64,000 nucleotides of DNA from Lachnospiraceae bacterium (lineage in GTDB: Bacteria; Bacillota; Clostridia; Lachnospirales; Lachnospiraceae). The translations under genes were made by a program, and so were the position numbers. Location: assembly GCA_024404675.1 (NCBI GenBank), contig JAKSPO010000001.1:558001-622000 (forward strand), read 5' to 3'. How positions within the stretch are numbered: position 1 is the stretch's first letter; every line of letters starts with the position of its first letter. Positions 33,948 to 43,203 of this stretch are shown piece after piece. The notes below the pieces were generated by a model. It did not search any database. It was not told the DNA's origin and saw nothing but the letters and a program-made list of their open reading frames with translations.

Positions 33948-33975
33948 ATTATACATATATTCCCGTAAAATGCAA
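33948..33975 (-). promoter_or_regulatory. Promoter of the mmdA-oadG-bccp-oadB-oadA cluster
   Basis: Minus strand TTGCAT (33975-33970), 16-nt spacer, TATAAT (33953-33948), about 70 nt before the mmdA start. Confidence 0.8.
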
Positions 33976-34050
33976 ACACGAACATTGTGAAAAGCACAGT
34001 TTTACGAAACTTTTACCTGTGAAAGCGGCAAAATTCCTGTTTTCAGGTGT

Positions 34051-34090
34051 AAAAAAGCAGCTGCTCCGCCCCTAAGGGCCGAACAGCCGC
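34051..34090 (-). terminator. recA-recX terminator
   Basis: GCGGCTGTTCGGCCC and GGGGCGGAGCAGCTGC pair with wobble pairs and a bulge, followed on the minus strand by TTTTTT. It lies about 120 nt after the recX stop. Confidence 0.8.
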
Positions 34091-34207
34091 ATATTCTTTC
34101 CAAAAATCAACACCGGAAACAGACTCCCGCCGAAGGTTCCACCAAAGGAAAATCTCATTCGAAAGCTTCCCGGAAGAAACCTCAATCAAGTGTATCCCCG
34201 AAAAGCC

Positions 34208-34924
34208 TCAGTCGAAGGCTTCCTCGGACGCATCCTCAGTCGGATACTCCTTCAGAACCGTGCGAATCGTATGATACCCGAAGCCCTTTCGAAGAAAGTA
34301 ACCGTAATATTTCTGCTTCTGCTCTTTCGTAAGAGCAACCCCTTCGGGCACCTTCTTATGCATAAGCTTTAAAAGCGTCTCAAGCTCCATTGCTTCATCG
34401 GAGAGCTCCGCATCGCCATTCATAGAGTCCGCGTCCGCATCGTCTTCGCCTAAGCGCTCAATGCTTTCCGAACGAAGCGCACGATACTTCTCAAGTGCTT
34501 CCTCGTAATCCTCTTCGGAAACACCCTTCTCGGAAAGCTTCCTTCGAATCTCAAGCATACTGCACTTACTTCCCTTTGATTGCATATAATTCAATGCATA
34601 GCGAACATCGTCCAGATAATGGAACTGCTTCACATATGTAAGCACACTTTCGATAACGGAAGCATGATACCCATCCTGTGCCAGTCTGACGCACAGCTCC
34701 TTCTCGGTTCTGTCTCCGGCAAGCAAAAGATCCATTGCCTTCTTTCGTCCGCCCGGAAGGACATACTCCGAAAGAAGCAACTGTAGCTTCGTATCCGAAA
34801 GCTCTCCCTCCTCGGGAATTCCGAGAAACGAAAGATCATGCTTGCGAACAGGCGCCAAAGACTCTCCGTCCAGATATACAATCGACACGGTCTTATTCTT
34901 TGCAACCAGCTGTACCTGTGACAT
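34208..34924 (-). CDS. recX: regulatory protein RecX
   Basis: 238 residues. RecX helical repeats are visible: AMDLLLAGDRTEKELCVRLAQDGYHASVIESVLTYVKQFHYLDDVRYALNYM and later YYGYFLRKGFGYHTIRTVLKEY. An acidic linker (GEDDADADSMNGDAELSDEA) separates the second and third parts. RecX binds RecA filaments and limits their activity. It follows recA by 28 nt and should share its SOS control. Confidence 0.92.
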   Translation of the reverse strand: MSQVQLVAKNKTVSIVYLDGESLAPVRKHDLSFLGIPEEGELSDTKLQLLLSEYVLPGGRKKAMDLLLAGDRTEKELCVRLAQDGYHASVIESVLTYVKQFHYLDDVRYALNYMQSKGSKCSMLEIRRKLSEKGVSEEDYEEALEKYRALRSESIERLGEDDADADSMNGDAELSDEAMELETLLKLMHKKVPEGVALTKEQKQKYYGYFLRKGFGYHTIRTVLKEYPTEDASEEAFD

Positions 34925-34952
34925 ACCTCACCTCTGCAAAACCACGTCGGAC

Positions 34953-36005
34953 TTAAAACTCCTCAAGCGGCTCCTCTTCGTCATCCTCGCTGATGATTAC
35001 CTGGCTTGCACCGACATGCAGCGTTTCGCGCACGCGCTTCTCAATCTCGTCACGTACCGAAGGATTCTGCTTCAGATATGCCTTGGTATTCTCACGGCCC
35101 TGGCCGATCTTCTCCCCTTCGTAAGCAAACCAGGCACCGCTCTTGTTGATCACATTGCAATTAACGGCAAGGTCAAGGATATCGCCCTCCTTGGAAATAC
35201 CTTCGCCGAACATAATATCAAACTCAGCCTCCTTAAACGGGGAAGCAACCTTGTTCTTAACAACCTTCACACGAACATGGTTGCCGACAACCTCACCATT
35301 CTGCTTCAGAGACTCTACGCGACGCACATCAAGACGCACAGAGGAATAGAACTTCAATGCGCGACCGCCGGTTGTTGTCTCGGGGTTACCAAACATAACG
35401 CCAACCTTCTCACGAAGCTGGTTAATGAAGATAACAATACAGTTAGTACGGCTGATTACCGCAGTAAGCTTACGCAAAGCCTGAGACATAAGACGTGCCT
35501 GCAGACCGACATGCGAATCACCCATATCGCCGTCAATCTCCGCCTTCGGAACAAGGGCCGCAACGGAGTCTACAACAACAATGTCAACCGCACCGGAACG
35601 AACGAGTGTCTCCGTAATCTCGAGTGCCTGCTCGCCGTTATCGGGCTGGGAAATGTAAAGATTGTCAATATCTACACCGATATTGGCTGCATAAACCGGA
35701 TCCAGTGCGTGCTCTGCATCAATAAAGCCTGCGATGCCGCCTCTCTTCTGTACCTCGGCAACAGCATGAAGCGCAACGGTCGTCTTACCGCTGGACTCCG
35801 GTCCGTAAATCTCAATAATACGTCCCTTCGGGAAGCCGCCGATGCCAAGCGCAACGTCAAGGCTCAGAGATCCGCTCGGAACCGCCTCCACATTCAAACT
35901 TGCGCCCGAGCTTCCGAGCTTCATAACTGAACCCTTACCAAATGATTTCTCAATCTGTGCAAGAGCGGATTCCAATGCCTTCTTCTTATTCTCGTCTGTA
36001 GCCAT
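34953..36005 (-). CDS. recA: recombinase RecA
   Basis: 350 residues, standard length. Walker [10 protein letters not shown], the MAW segment, [23 protein letters not shown], the L2 region [18 protein letters not shown] and an acidic C-terminus [10 protein letters not shown] are all present. RecA drives homologous recombination and triggers LexA cleavage. A LexA box lies at its transcription start, and recX follows in the same unit. Confidence 0.99.
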   Translation of the reverse strand: MATDENKKKALESALAQIEKSFGKGSVMKLGSSGASLNVEAVPSGSLSLDVALGIGGFPKGRIIEIYGPESSGKTTVALHAVAEVQKRGGIAGFIDAEHALDPVYAANIGVDIDNLYISQPDNGEQALEITETLVRSGAVDIVVVDSVAALVPKAEIDGDMGDSHVGLQARLMSQALRKLTAVISRTNCIVIFINQLREKVGVMFGNPETTTGGRALKFYSSVRLDVRRVESLKQNGEVVGNHVRVKVVKNKVASPFKEAEFDIMFGEGISKEGDILDLAVNCNVINKSGAWFAYEGEKIGQGRENTKAYLKQNPSVRDEIEKRVRETLHVGASQVIISEDDEEEPLEEF

Positions 36006-36027
36006 ATCGATTCATCCTTTCTTAAAG

Positions 36028-36041
36028 CGAACAAATGTTCT
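36028..36041 (-). promoter_or_regulatory. LexA (SOS) box of recA
   Basis: The minus strand reads AGAACATTTGTTCG, one base from the Gram-positive CGAACnnnnGTTCG consensus. It sits 6-20 nt after the -10 box, so bound LexA would block transcription initiation. The recA ATG follows about 20 nt later. Confidence 0.9.
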
Positions 36042-36047
36042 ATTCGT

Positions 36048-36076
36048 ATAATATACTTTTCTTACTGGTTTGTCAA
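36048..36076 (-). promoter_or_regulatory. recA promoter
   Basis: Minus strand TTGACA (36076-36071), 17-nt spacer, TATTAT (36053-36048), directly upstream of the LexA box. Confidence 0.9.
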
Positions 36077-36201
36077 CAGGAAAATATGATTCCTTCACGA
36101 AAAATCCTATCCCTCGTCGCAATAAAAGAATACCGCACATTTTCCGTGATTTCCATTGACGAAAGAAACGAAATCGAGGGGTGAATTTATCCGTTTAAAC
36201 G

Positions 36202-36254
36202 AAAAATGCGGGGATACATGCTAAGGGCTTTCGCTGTATCGCACATATTCCCGC
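36202..36254 (-). terminator. Probable ftsY terminator
   Basis: GCGGGAATATG and CATGTATCCCCGC form an imperfect long-looped stem followed on the minus strand by ATTTTTC, starting 12 nt after the ftsY stop. Mismatches make this moderate evidence. Confidence 0.45.
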
Positions 36255-36265
36255 CGTATTTTTGT

Positions 36266-37213
36266 CTATTCTGCCGCAAAGAGCGCTTCCACGTAAGCAT
36301 CCGGATCAAAGCGCTGCATATCGTCAATGGATTCACCAACACCGATATACTTTACCGGAATTCCAAGCTCCTTCTGGATGGCAATGGCAATTCCGCCCTT
36401 GGCGGTACCGTCAAGCTTTGTGATAACGATACCCGTGATGTTGCAGATTTCGTTGAACTGCTTCGCCTGCGCAAGCGCATTCTGTCCGGTCGTTCCGTCA
36501 AGAACAACGAGCGTCTCACGCTTTGCATCAGGATATTCTCGGTCAATTACGCGGTTAATCTTTCCAAGCTCGTCCATCAGGTTCTTCTTGTTATGAAGAC
36601 GTCCCGCGGTATCGCAAAGAAGTACGTCCGTCTTTCTTGCCTTAGCTGCGGAAAGCGCGTCAAATACAACTGCCGCCGGGTCTGCGCCCTCCTTTGCCGC
36701 AATAATGTCACAGCCCGCACGGTGCGACCACTCCACAAGCTGTTCCGTCGCTGCGGCACGGAATGTGTCCGCTGCGCAAAGAAGTACCTTTCTTCCTTCC
36801 CGCTTCAGAAGGCCCGCAATCTTACCGGTCGTCGTTGTCTTTCCGACACCGTTGACACCGATCATCATGACAACAGACGGTCCCTTTTCGAAATCATAAG
36901 CATCCTCGGGAACCTCCATCTGCTCGCGGATAGACTCCATCAGAAGCGTTCTGCATGCTTCGGGCTCCTTAATGTGATTCTCCTTCACCTTCTCACGAAG
37001 ATTCTCAAGAATCTCGCCGGTTGTCGCAACGCCGATATCGGCCATGATAAGGATCTCCTCAAGCTCCTCGTAAAAATCCTCATCGATCTTGCTGAAGCCA
37101 TGGAAAATACTGTTCAAGCCGCTTGCAATGCTTTTTCTCGTCTTCGTCATACCATCCACAAGACGTCGGAAGAACCCTTTCTTCTCCTGCTTCTCTTCTA
37201 TCATTTCCTCCAC
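36266..37213 (-). CDS. ftsY: signal recognition particle receptor FtsY
   Basis: 315 residues. An N domain with GFFRRLVDGMTKTRKSIASGLNSIF and the NG GTPase with GVNGVGKTTTTGKIAGLL (G1), DTFRAAATEQL, DTAGRLHNKKNLM (G3) and TKLDGTAKGG (G4), ending YIGVGESIDDMQRFDPDAYVEALF. FtsY receives SRP-ribosome complexes at the membrane. The GTG at 37213 has GAGGT 8 nt upstream; an ATG at 37204 is the alternative. Last in the plsX-acpP-rnc-smc-ftsY series; ffh is not adjacent. Confidence 0.97.
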   Translation of the reverse strand: MEEMIEEKQEKKGFFRRLVDGMTKTRKSIASGLNSIFHGFSKIDEDFYEELEEILIMADIGVATTGEILENLREKVKENHIKEPEACRTLLMESIREQMEVPEDAYDFEKGPSVVMMIGVNGVGKTTTTGKIAGLLKREGRKVLLCAADTFRAAATEQLVEWSHRAGCDIIAAKEGADPAAVVFDALSAAKARKTDVLLCDTAGRLHNKKNLMDELGKINRVIDREYPDAKRETLVVLDGTTGQNALAQAKQFNEICNITGIVITKLDGTAKGGIAIAIQKELGIPVKYIGVGESIDDMQRFDPDAYVEALFAAE

Positions 37214-37249
37214 TTTCTTCTACCTCTTCCATTCATTTTACAAATCCGA

Positions 37250-40200
37250 CTATTTGTCGAGCTGATTCTCAATCAGATTCACGGATACGAGCGTCGAAAC
37301 ACCCTTTTCCTGCATCGTGATTCCATAAAGTGCATCTGCTGCGGACATCGTACCGCGTCTATGTGTGATGACAACAAACTGCGTGTCCTTCGTAAGCTTA
37401 TGCAGATACTGCGCAAAACGGCTTACGTTGCTGTCATCCAAAGCTGCCTCGATCTCGTCGAGAAGACAGAACGGAGACGGCTTCAGGTCAAGGATTGCAA
37501 ACAGAAGGGATATCGCAGTCAATGCCTTCTCTCCGCCGGACAGCTGCATCATGTTCTGCAGCTTCTTACCCGGGGGCTGTGCGATAACGGAAATATCCGC
37601 CTCTAGCACATCAACGCCCTCCTCAAGCTTCAAGGTACCCTTTCCGCCGCCGAACAGCTCCTTAAATACCTTATCAAAGCGCTCCTGCACCTTACTGAAG
37701 GTATCCGTAAACTGCTTACGCATCTCGGAATCGAGTGTTGAAATGATCTCCGAAAGTGACTGCTCCGCGTTCATAATATCATCCCGCTGTGCGGTCAGGA
37801 AATCATATCGCTCCTTGTTCTCCCGGTAATCCTCAATGGCGTTTACATTGACATCACCAAGCGAACGGATCTTATTCTTCATCTCATAGATGGCTTTACG
37901 ATTCAGGGTCGGATTATCGATTTCCGTATCGCGAAGCTCGGTAGCCGCGGTATACGTCAGCTCGTATTCCTCCCACATATACTTCGTCTGATACTCTAGC
38001 TGCTCCGCCATCTTCTCCTGCTGATTCTGCAGACGGAAAAGCTCCTTATCAAGGCCGGACATTTCCGTAGAAAGGGACTCTCTTCTTTCGAAGAAGCTCT
38101 TATTCTGACCGGTAATCTCCTCGGCAAGTCTTGCGGTTTCATCGATTTTTGCTTCAAGCTCGGAAAGAAGGGCACGAATCGAAGCCTGCTCTTCTTCAAC
38201 CGAAACGATTGCTTCTTCCTTACGGTCAATCTCTTCACGCATCGACTCACGGGTTTCATAAAGTGACGCCTTCTCGGTCGTCAGCTCACGAAGCTCGATG
38301 GAAAGACGCTTCGCATTCTCCTTCTGATAGGTAACATTCTGCTGAAGGCCGGAGTACTCGGAAAGAACGCGCATGGCCTCGGCACTAGCATCATCCTCGC
38401 GAAGTCTGGTCGACTCCATCTTTGCGTGAATCTCCGCCGCACGCGCCTTCTTCTGCTCACTCGCCTCCGTATTAACCAAAATCTTAGCGGAAACCTCGGC
38501 AATTGCCGCCTTCGCCTCGCGAACACGCTCCTCGGCAGCTGCGATTTCCTTCGTAAGAGACTCTCTCTTTCCGAGAATATCACTGTTCTGCGAAACGATA
38601 TGATTCAGATTCAGCTTGGCGGTATTCTGCGAAACGTAATACTCCTGCAGCTCTCTTCTGGCACTCTCGTAGCTTGTACGAAGCTCCTCACGGCGCGTCC
38701 GAAGGGCATTTAACTGCTTCTCGGCCTCACTTAAGGTTTCCTTCTCGTTCACAAGTGCCTGCTCAAGCTCTTCGGCCTCACGACGCTTTCCGAGAAGGTT
38801 GCTGTTGTTTCTGAAGGAACCACCGGATACCGCACCGCCGGGCTGGAACAACTCGCCCTCAAGCGTTACAATCCGAAGCTTATAATGATTCTGCTTCTCA
38901 AGAGAGATCGCATTGTCAATCGTATCCACAACAAGGAAGCGGCCGAGCAGATATCTGATTGCCTCACGGAATCGTTCCTCGGTATGTACCAGATCGGAAG
39001 CGATACCGATAACGCCCTTCTTTGTGAAGATACTGCTTTCAAAATCATCCTTTTTCGCGGAGATATCCGACAGCGGAACAAATGTCGCACGGCCGAAGCG
39101 ATTAGCCTTCAAATACTCAATCATCTGCTTCGCGGTATCGGTCGTATCGGTAATAATATTCTGAATGTTGCCGCCCAGTGCGGTCTCAATTGCGGTCTCG
39201 TACTCGGAATCCACCTGAATGATATCGGCTACTACACCGAAGATGCCGCGCTTCTGCTTCTTCTGCTCCATGACCTTCTTTACGGCATTGCCGTAGCCGT
39301 CATAGTGCTCTACCAGATCGCGAAGCGTTTCTAACTGCGAGCTCTTCTGAATCACTCTCTCCTGGGAACGCTCATAAATGCGCTTCTTCTCCTGGATTGC
39401 ATCGGTCAGTGACTGAATCTCATCCTCGCTCTTTTTTACCATCTCGGAGTGCTCGATTACATGATCACACGCCTCCTTCAGGACGCGCTCCGCCTCCGCA
39501 ACCTGCGAAACCGCAGCATCTGCCTCGGTCTTAAGCGTCAGCAGACGCTGGTTGATCTCGGCACGCTGAATATTTTCATGCGAAAGGATGGTATTATATC
39601 TTTCAAGTTCGGTCTGCAGACCCGTATTCTCATTCAAAAGGGCAATGTGTGCCTCATTGCACGCCTTCTCCTCGGAAAGCATGGCATCAATGCCAGCCTT
39701 CATCTCGCCAAGAAGTGCCTCCGCCTTCTGCTGCTCGCTAAGAAGCTCCTTAAGCTGAAGGCTCTGTTTCTCCATATTGCTCTCGTGCTCGGCTAAGGAC
39801 TGCTTACGGTCCTCAATCTGCGTCTTCAGGCGAATATCCCGCTCCTCGAGCTCCTTCGCGCTCTTTTTCAGCACGCCTACCTGCTCGCTTAACAGATTCT
39901 TCTCGCCGGTTGCCTTCTCGGCGGCAAGCTGCTTCTCTGCATACAGCTCCTTCGCCTCCTGCAGATCCTCACGGTATTTTTCGAGCTCGTTAAGAAGGCG
40001 GTCATACTCCTCCTTCGCCTCCTCGAACTGCTGCTTTGCGTTATTATAATCCTTCGTGGCTACCGAAATCTTCTCGTCAAGCTCCTGCTTTACGGAAGCG
40101 CTCTTTTCGTACTCGAGAAGGAACTGGTTAACCTCCATCTTCTTGAGCTCTTCCTTGTAGCCAAGGTAAATTCTCGCCTTCTCACTCTGCTTTTCAAGCG

Positions 40201-40810
40201 GTCCGAGGCGGGTTTCGATTTCTCTTATGATGTCAACGACGCGGGACAGATTCTGACGTTCTTCCGAAAGATTCTTCTCGGTCAATGCCTTTCTCTTTTT
40301 AACCTTGGTGATACCGGACGCCTCATCGAAAATCTCGCGGCGCTCCTCCGGCTTTCCGGACAGAATCTTATCGATCTGTCCCTGTCCGATAATGGAATAG
40401 CCCTCCTTACCGACACCGGTGTCATAGAACAGCTCCTGCACATCTCTAAGACGACATTCCGCACCGTTAATGAGGTACTCGCTCTCGCCGGAACGATATA
40501 CTCTACGGCCGACAACGACCTCATCGTATTCAATCGGCAGCCAGTGGTCGGAGTTGTCGAGTGTCAGCGCAACATAGGCAAAGCCAAGCGGCTTACGTGT
40601 TTCCGTACCTGCGAAAATAACATCCTGCATGTTGCTTCCGCGAAGCGCCTTCGCACTCTGCTCACCCAAAACCCAGCGAACCGCATCGGCAACATTGCTC
40701 TTACCGCTTCCGTTCGGTCCGACGATTCCGGTGATACCCGGCTTGAACTCAAAAATGATCTTATTGGCAAATGCCTTAAAGCCGTGGACTTCAATGCTTT
40801 TCAGATACAT
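37250..40810 (-). CDS. smc: chromosome segregation protein SMC
   Basis: 1186 residues. The N-terminal ATPase has GPNGSGKSNVADAVRWVLGEQSAK (Walker A at about 31-38); long coiled coils run from 165 to about 510 and 680 to about 1000; the hinge starts near IFGVVADIIQVDSEYETAIETALGG and includes VSGG-type loops; the C-terminal half has QLSGGEKALTAISLLFAILDLKPSPFCLLDEIEAALDDSNV. SMC works with ScpA/ScpB to organise and separate chromosomes. The ATG at 40810 has AAAGGAG 8 nt upstream and overlaps the end of rnc by 20 nt. Confidence 0.98.
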   Translation of the reverse strand: MYLKSIEVHGFKAFANKIIFEFKPGITGIVGPNGSGKSNVADAVRWVLGEQSAKALRGSNMQDVIFAGTETRKPLGFAYVALTLDNSDHWLPIEYDEVVVGRRVYRSGESEYLINGAECRLRDVQELFYDTGVGKEGYSIIGQGQIDKILSGKPEERREIFDEASGITKVKKRKALTEKNLSEERQNLSRVVDIIREIETRLGPLEKQSEKARIYLGYKEELKKMEVNQFLLEYEKSASVKQELDEKISVATKDYNNAKQQFEEAKEEYDRLLNELEKYREDLQEAKELYAEKQLAAEKATGEKNLLSEQVGVLKKSAKELEERDIRLKTQIEDRKQSLAEHESNMEKQSLQLKELLSEQQKAEALLGEMKAGIDAMLSEEKACNEAHIALLNENTGLQTELERYNTILSHENIQRAEINQRLLTLKTEADAAVSQVAEAERVLKEACDHVIEHSEMVKKSEDEIQSLTDAIQEKKRIYERSQERVIQKSSQLETLRDLVEHYDGYGNAVKKVMEQKKQKRGIFGVVADIIQVDSEYETAIETALGGNIQNIITDTTDTAKQMIEYLKANRFGRATFVPLSDISAKKDDFESSIFTKKGVIGIASDLVHTEERFREAIRYLLGRFLVVDTIDNAISLEKQNHYKLRIVTLEGELFQPGGAVSGGSFRNNSNLLGKRREAEELEQALVNEKETLSEAEKQLNALRTRREELRTSYESARRELQEYYVSQNTAKLNLNHIVSQNSDILGKRESLTKEIAAAEERVREAKAAIAEVSAKILVNTEASEQKKARAAEIHAKMESTRLREDDASAEAMRVLSEYSGLQQNVTYQKENAKRLSIELRELTTEKASLYETRESMREEIDRKEEAIVSVEEEQASIRALLSELEAKIDETARLAEEITGQNKSFFERRESLSTEMSGLDKELFRLQNQQEKMAEQLEYQTKYMWEEYELTYTAATELRDTEIDNPTLNRKAIYEMKNKIRSLGDVNVNAIEDYRENKERYDFLTAQRDDIMNAEQSLSEIISTLDSEMRKQFTDTFSKVQERFDKVFKELFGGGKGTLKLEEGVDVLEADISVIAQPPGKKLQNMMQLSGGEKALTAISLLFAILDLKPSPFCLLDEIEAALDDSNVSRFAQYLHKLTKDTQFVVITHRRGTMSAADALYGITMQEKGVSTLVSVNLIENQLDK

Positions 40811-41504
40811 CGTTGCCGCTCCTTTCACTTAATATTCTGATGGCTTCCCTGGCAGCCTCCTGCTCAGCAGCCTTTTTGGATGGTCCTTTGCCGGTCGCAA
40901 TAGTCTTACCCGCAAGCCTAAGCTCGAACGTAAAAAGCCTGTTATGCGCAGGGCCCTCCATCCCGATTTGAACATACTCGGGCGTACAGTGATAACGCTC
41001 CTGCGTGATCTCCTGCACATGTGTCTTGCTGTCTCGAAACAGCTCTGTCTCCTTAAGACGCATCAGAACCTTTTCACGGATGAACCTGCCCGCAGGCTCC
41101 AGTCCGCCGTCAAGATAAATCGCTCCGATTGTTGCCTCAAAGGCATCGGACAGAATCGATTCCCGATTTCTGCCGCCCGTCATATCCTCACCTTTTCCGA
41201 GAATCAGATAATCACCGAGCTTAAGCTCTCTTGCGCAGATGGCAAGCGAGGGCTCGCAGACAAGGCTCGCACGAAGCTTCGACATACTGCCCTCCGGCAT
41301 ATCCGTATGCTTCTCGTAAATAAATTCACTCGTCACAAGTTCAAGAACGGCATCCCCGAGAAACTCAAGGCGTTCATTAAACACGACAGACTGATTGTGA
41401 CGACTGAATTCATTTGCATAAGAGCTGTGCGTAAGCGCGGTCTTAAGAAGCTCCTTATTCCGAAAGGAATACCCGATGGCCGACTCCAATTCCTTCCATT
41501 CCAT
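40791..41504 (-). CDS. rnc: ribonuclease III
   Basis: 237 residues. The catalytic signature is ERLEFLGDAVLELV with the later DAFEATIGAIYLDGG motif, and the double-stranded RNA-binding domain is at about 160-235 (HVQEITQERYHCTPEYVQ to GPSKKAAEQEAAREAI). It cleaves rRNA precursors and structured RNA. Start chosen at ATG 41504 because GGAGG is 7 nt upstream; the frame extends to 41600 without a site. The 3' end overlaps smc. Confidence 0.97.
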   Translation of the reverse strand: MEWKELESAIGYSFRNKELLKTALTHSSYANEFSRHNQSVVFNERLEFLGDAVLELVTSEFIYEKHTDMPEGSMSKLRASLVCEPSLAICARELKLGDYLILGKGEDMTGGRNRESILSDAFEATIGAIYLDGGLEPAGRFIREKVLMRLKETELFRDSKTHVQEITQERYHCTPEYVQIGMEGPAHNRLFTFELRLAGKTIATGKGPSKKAAEQEAAREAIRILSERSGNDVSEKH

Positions 41505-41621
41505 CACATTACCTCCTCTTATCGATAAGTAAACCGGCGCTGCCGGCTTATAGCCTAGTCCCGGCAGCACATTTTTGGGAAATCCTTTCGGAAATTCCAC
41601 GAAAATAACCGCAAGCCTTGT

Positions 41622-41864
41622 CTAATAGACAAGGCCAAGCAGTTCAGATACACGATTATATAATGCACCGACCGTCTGCGGATTGTAATCGCTGAAGGCG
41701 TCACTTACCTCGACGGAAAATACATCCTCAATCTCTGTTATAATACGATATACATTCAGGGAATCCGCACCGAGATCCTCAGAGAACCTCGAATCCATAT
41801 GAATCTCCTCGGCGCGAATCTGCAGCTCCTCCGCAACGATGCTTCGAATCTTGTCCCATTCCAT
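41622..41864 (-). CDS. acpP: acyl carrier protein
   Basis: 80 residues with GADSLNVYRIITEIEDVF, the Ser of which takes the phosphopantetheine arm. The sequence departs slightly from typical AcpP (DSLNVYRI rather than DSLDTVEL), so it may be a divergent carrier, but position between plsX (15 nt) and rnc is that of the fatty-acid-synthesis ACP. A GGAGG site precedes the ATG. Confidence 0.9.
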   Translation of the reverse strand: MEWDKIRSIVAEELQIRAEEIHMDSRFSEDLGADSLNVYRIITEIEDVFSVEVSDAFSDYNPQTVGALYNRVSELLGLVY

Positions 41865-41879
41865 GAATCGTTACCTCCG

Positions 41880-42908
41880 TTAGTTCTCGTCTCCCTCGCC
41901 CGCAGAAGCGCCAAGCTTCTCACGAATCTTACCTTCGATATCCTGGCTTACAAAGGTGATACACTGAATCAGAGAGTTCTTGATTTCCTTTGCATTGGAG
42001 TTGCCGTGAGACTTCACAACAAGGCCGTTAAGACCAAGCATCGGTGCGCCGCCGTGTTCGGATGCGTCGAACTGCTTCAGTGTCTTTTTGAGTGCCGGCT
42101 TAGCAAGTGCGCCGCCAATCTTACCGCGCGTCGTGCTCATCATGCCCTCCTTGATCTTAGAAACCAGGGTGGATGCAAGACCTTCGTAAAGCTTCAGAAT
42201 AACGTTTCCGACAAATGCATCGCAGACGATGACATCCGCAGCACCGTGAGGAATCTCTCTTGCCTCTACGCTACCGACGAAATTGATGTCCTTCATCTCC
42301 TTCATAAGCGGGTAGGTATCCTTAACAAGTGCGTTGCCCTTCTCCTCTTCAACGCCGACATTTACAAGGCCGACGGTCGGATTCTTGATGCCGACAACAT
42401 TTTCCATATAGATGGAGCCCATGCGTGCGAACTGTAAAAGCTGAGAGGGCTTTGCGTCTACATTGGCACCGCAGTCGATCAGAAGGGATACGCCCTTCTC
42501 GGTCGGGATGAGCGGAGCAAGCGGCGTACGCTCTACGCCACGGATACGCTTAATGTAAATCACGGCACCAACCAGAACCGCACCGGTGCTTCCTGCGGAA
42601 ACAAATGCGTCTGCCTGGCCGGTATGTACCAGATTCATTGCAACTACGATAGAGGAATCACGCTTCTTACGAACCGCATAAACCGGAGGCTCATCACAGG
42701 AGATGTCCTCTGTCGCATTCACAATCGTGATACGGTCCTTCGGGTAGGTCTGTCCCTCAAGCTCCTTGCGGATCAGTTCCTCCTTACCGACAAGAAATAC
42801 GGAAAGCTCTTCTCTTTCATTGACCGCAAGAACGGCACCCTTAACAATCTCTCCGGGAGCATTGTCGCCGCCCATTGCATCCAAAGCAACTCTTACCTTA
42901 TCTGCCAT
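41880..42908 (-). CDS. plsX: phosphate acyltransferase PlsX
   Basis: 342 residues starting VRVALDAMGGDNAPGEIVKGA, with AFVSAGSTGAVLVGA and GVSLLIDCGANVDAKPSQLLQFA. PlsX makes acyl-phosphate from acyl-ACP for phospholipid synthesis via PlsY. It opens the plsX-acpP-rnc-smc-ftsY series. The ribosome site is GGAGG. The upstream region consists of repeats, and no clear promoter was found. Confidence 0.98.
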   Translation of the reverse strand: MADKVRVALDAMGGDNAPGEIVKGAVLAVNEREELSVFLVGKEELIRKELEGQTYPKDRITIVNATEDISCDEPPVYAVRKKRDSSIVVAMNLVHTGQADAFVSAGSTGAVLVGAVIYIKRIRGVERTPLAPLIPTEKGVSLLIDCGANVDAKPSQLLQFARMGSIYMENVVGIKNPTVGLVNVGVEEEKGNALVKDTYPLMKEMKDINFVGSVEAREIPHGAADVIVCDAFVGNVILKLYEGLASTLVSKIKEGMMSTTRGKIGGALAKPALKKTLKQFDASEHGGAPMLGLNGLVVKSHGNSNAKEIKNSLIQCITFVSQDIEGKIREKLGASAGEGDEN

Positions 42909-42948
42909 AACGTAATCCTCCGTTTATTATAATCTAATTTCTGCACAC

Positions 42949-43108
42949 GCGCCGAGCGCGGTCACGCAGTGACATCTTCCTCTCGCGCGAGTGTGCATAA
43001 GTCGCACTGCCTCTCGGGAACCCCTTCATTCGAAATGCCGCTTTCGGCATTTCGGCGCCGAGCGCGGTCACGCAGTGACATCTTCCTTTCGCGCGAGTGT
43101 GCATAAGT
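42949..43108. repeat. 54-bp direct repeat pair with internal palindromes
   Basis: Two 54-nt copies at 42949-43002 and 43055-43108 differ at a single base (CTC/TTC at the middle). Each contains the palindrome GTCAC-GCA-GTGAC and a CGCGCGAGTGTGC end; copy 1 is also flanked by GCACAC so its ends pair. Between the copies, 43031-43054 is a perfect 10-bp hairpin (CGAAATGCCG/CGGCATTTCG). The composition is much richer in CpG than the flanks. It resembles a REP/BIME-like or small non-coding mobile element. Confidence 0.75.
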
Positions 43109-43110
43109 AT

Positions 43111-43154
43111 GCTTTTTCACATTACCAAGCCTTCGGCTTGTAATGTGAAAAAAG
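43111..43154. repeat. Long hairpin next to the repeat block
   Basis: GCTTTTTCACATTA and TAATGTGAAAAAAGC arms continue into CAAGCC/GGCTTG, giving about 20 bp of nearly perfect stem. Its 3' arm overlaps the ispH-S1 terminator. Confidence 0.7.
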
Positions 43155-43180
43155 CACAATGGGAAAATCCCATTGTGCTT
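43148..43180 (-). terminator. ispH-S1 terminator
   Basis: A 13-bp perfect stem AAGCACAATGGGA/TCCCATTGTGCTT with a 3-nt loop, followed on the minus strand by TTTT. It lies 24 nt after the stop and ends the 16-kb co-directional run. Confidence 0.92.
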
Positions 43181-43203
43181 CAGTTCCCATGTTAAATCAT
43201 TAA

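Larger units (their letters stand above)
33877..34207. other. 331-nt intergenic region between mmdA and recX
   Basis: It holds the promoter of the decarboxylase cluster near 33950 and the recX terminator at 34051-34090. The rest (34091-34207) is the recX 3' untranslated region with degenerate repeats of a GAAGGCTTCC-like word but no gene. Confidence 0.7.

Noticed and set aside
32458-33990. Plus-strand frame of 510 codons opposite mmdA
   Set aside because: Shadow of the carboxyltransferase gene, caused by codon bias that leaves few stops on the other strand.
36206-37606. Plus-strand frame of 466 codons across ftsY and smc
   Set aside because: It spans two conserved genes and an intergenic gap on the opposite strand and has no motif.
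41539-41568. Hairpin GCTGCCGG/CCGGCAGC between acpP and rnc as a terminator
   Set aside because: No T-run follows it on the minus strand, and the genes are normally co-transcribed; it may be a processing or attenuation hairpin only.
42927-42932. TATAAT-like box before plsX
   Set aside because: It would put the transcript start on the ribosome site, and no -35 box lies at 16-18 nt.
42949-43108. Possible CRISPR array
   Set aside because: Only two copies of a 54-bp unit, with a palindromic spacer and no cas genes.
42962-43159. 65-codon minus-strand frame in the repeat block
   Set aside because: It lies wholly in repeats and hairpins, with no ribosome site or sensible composition.
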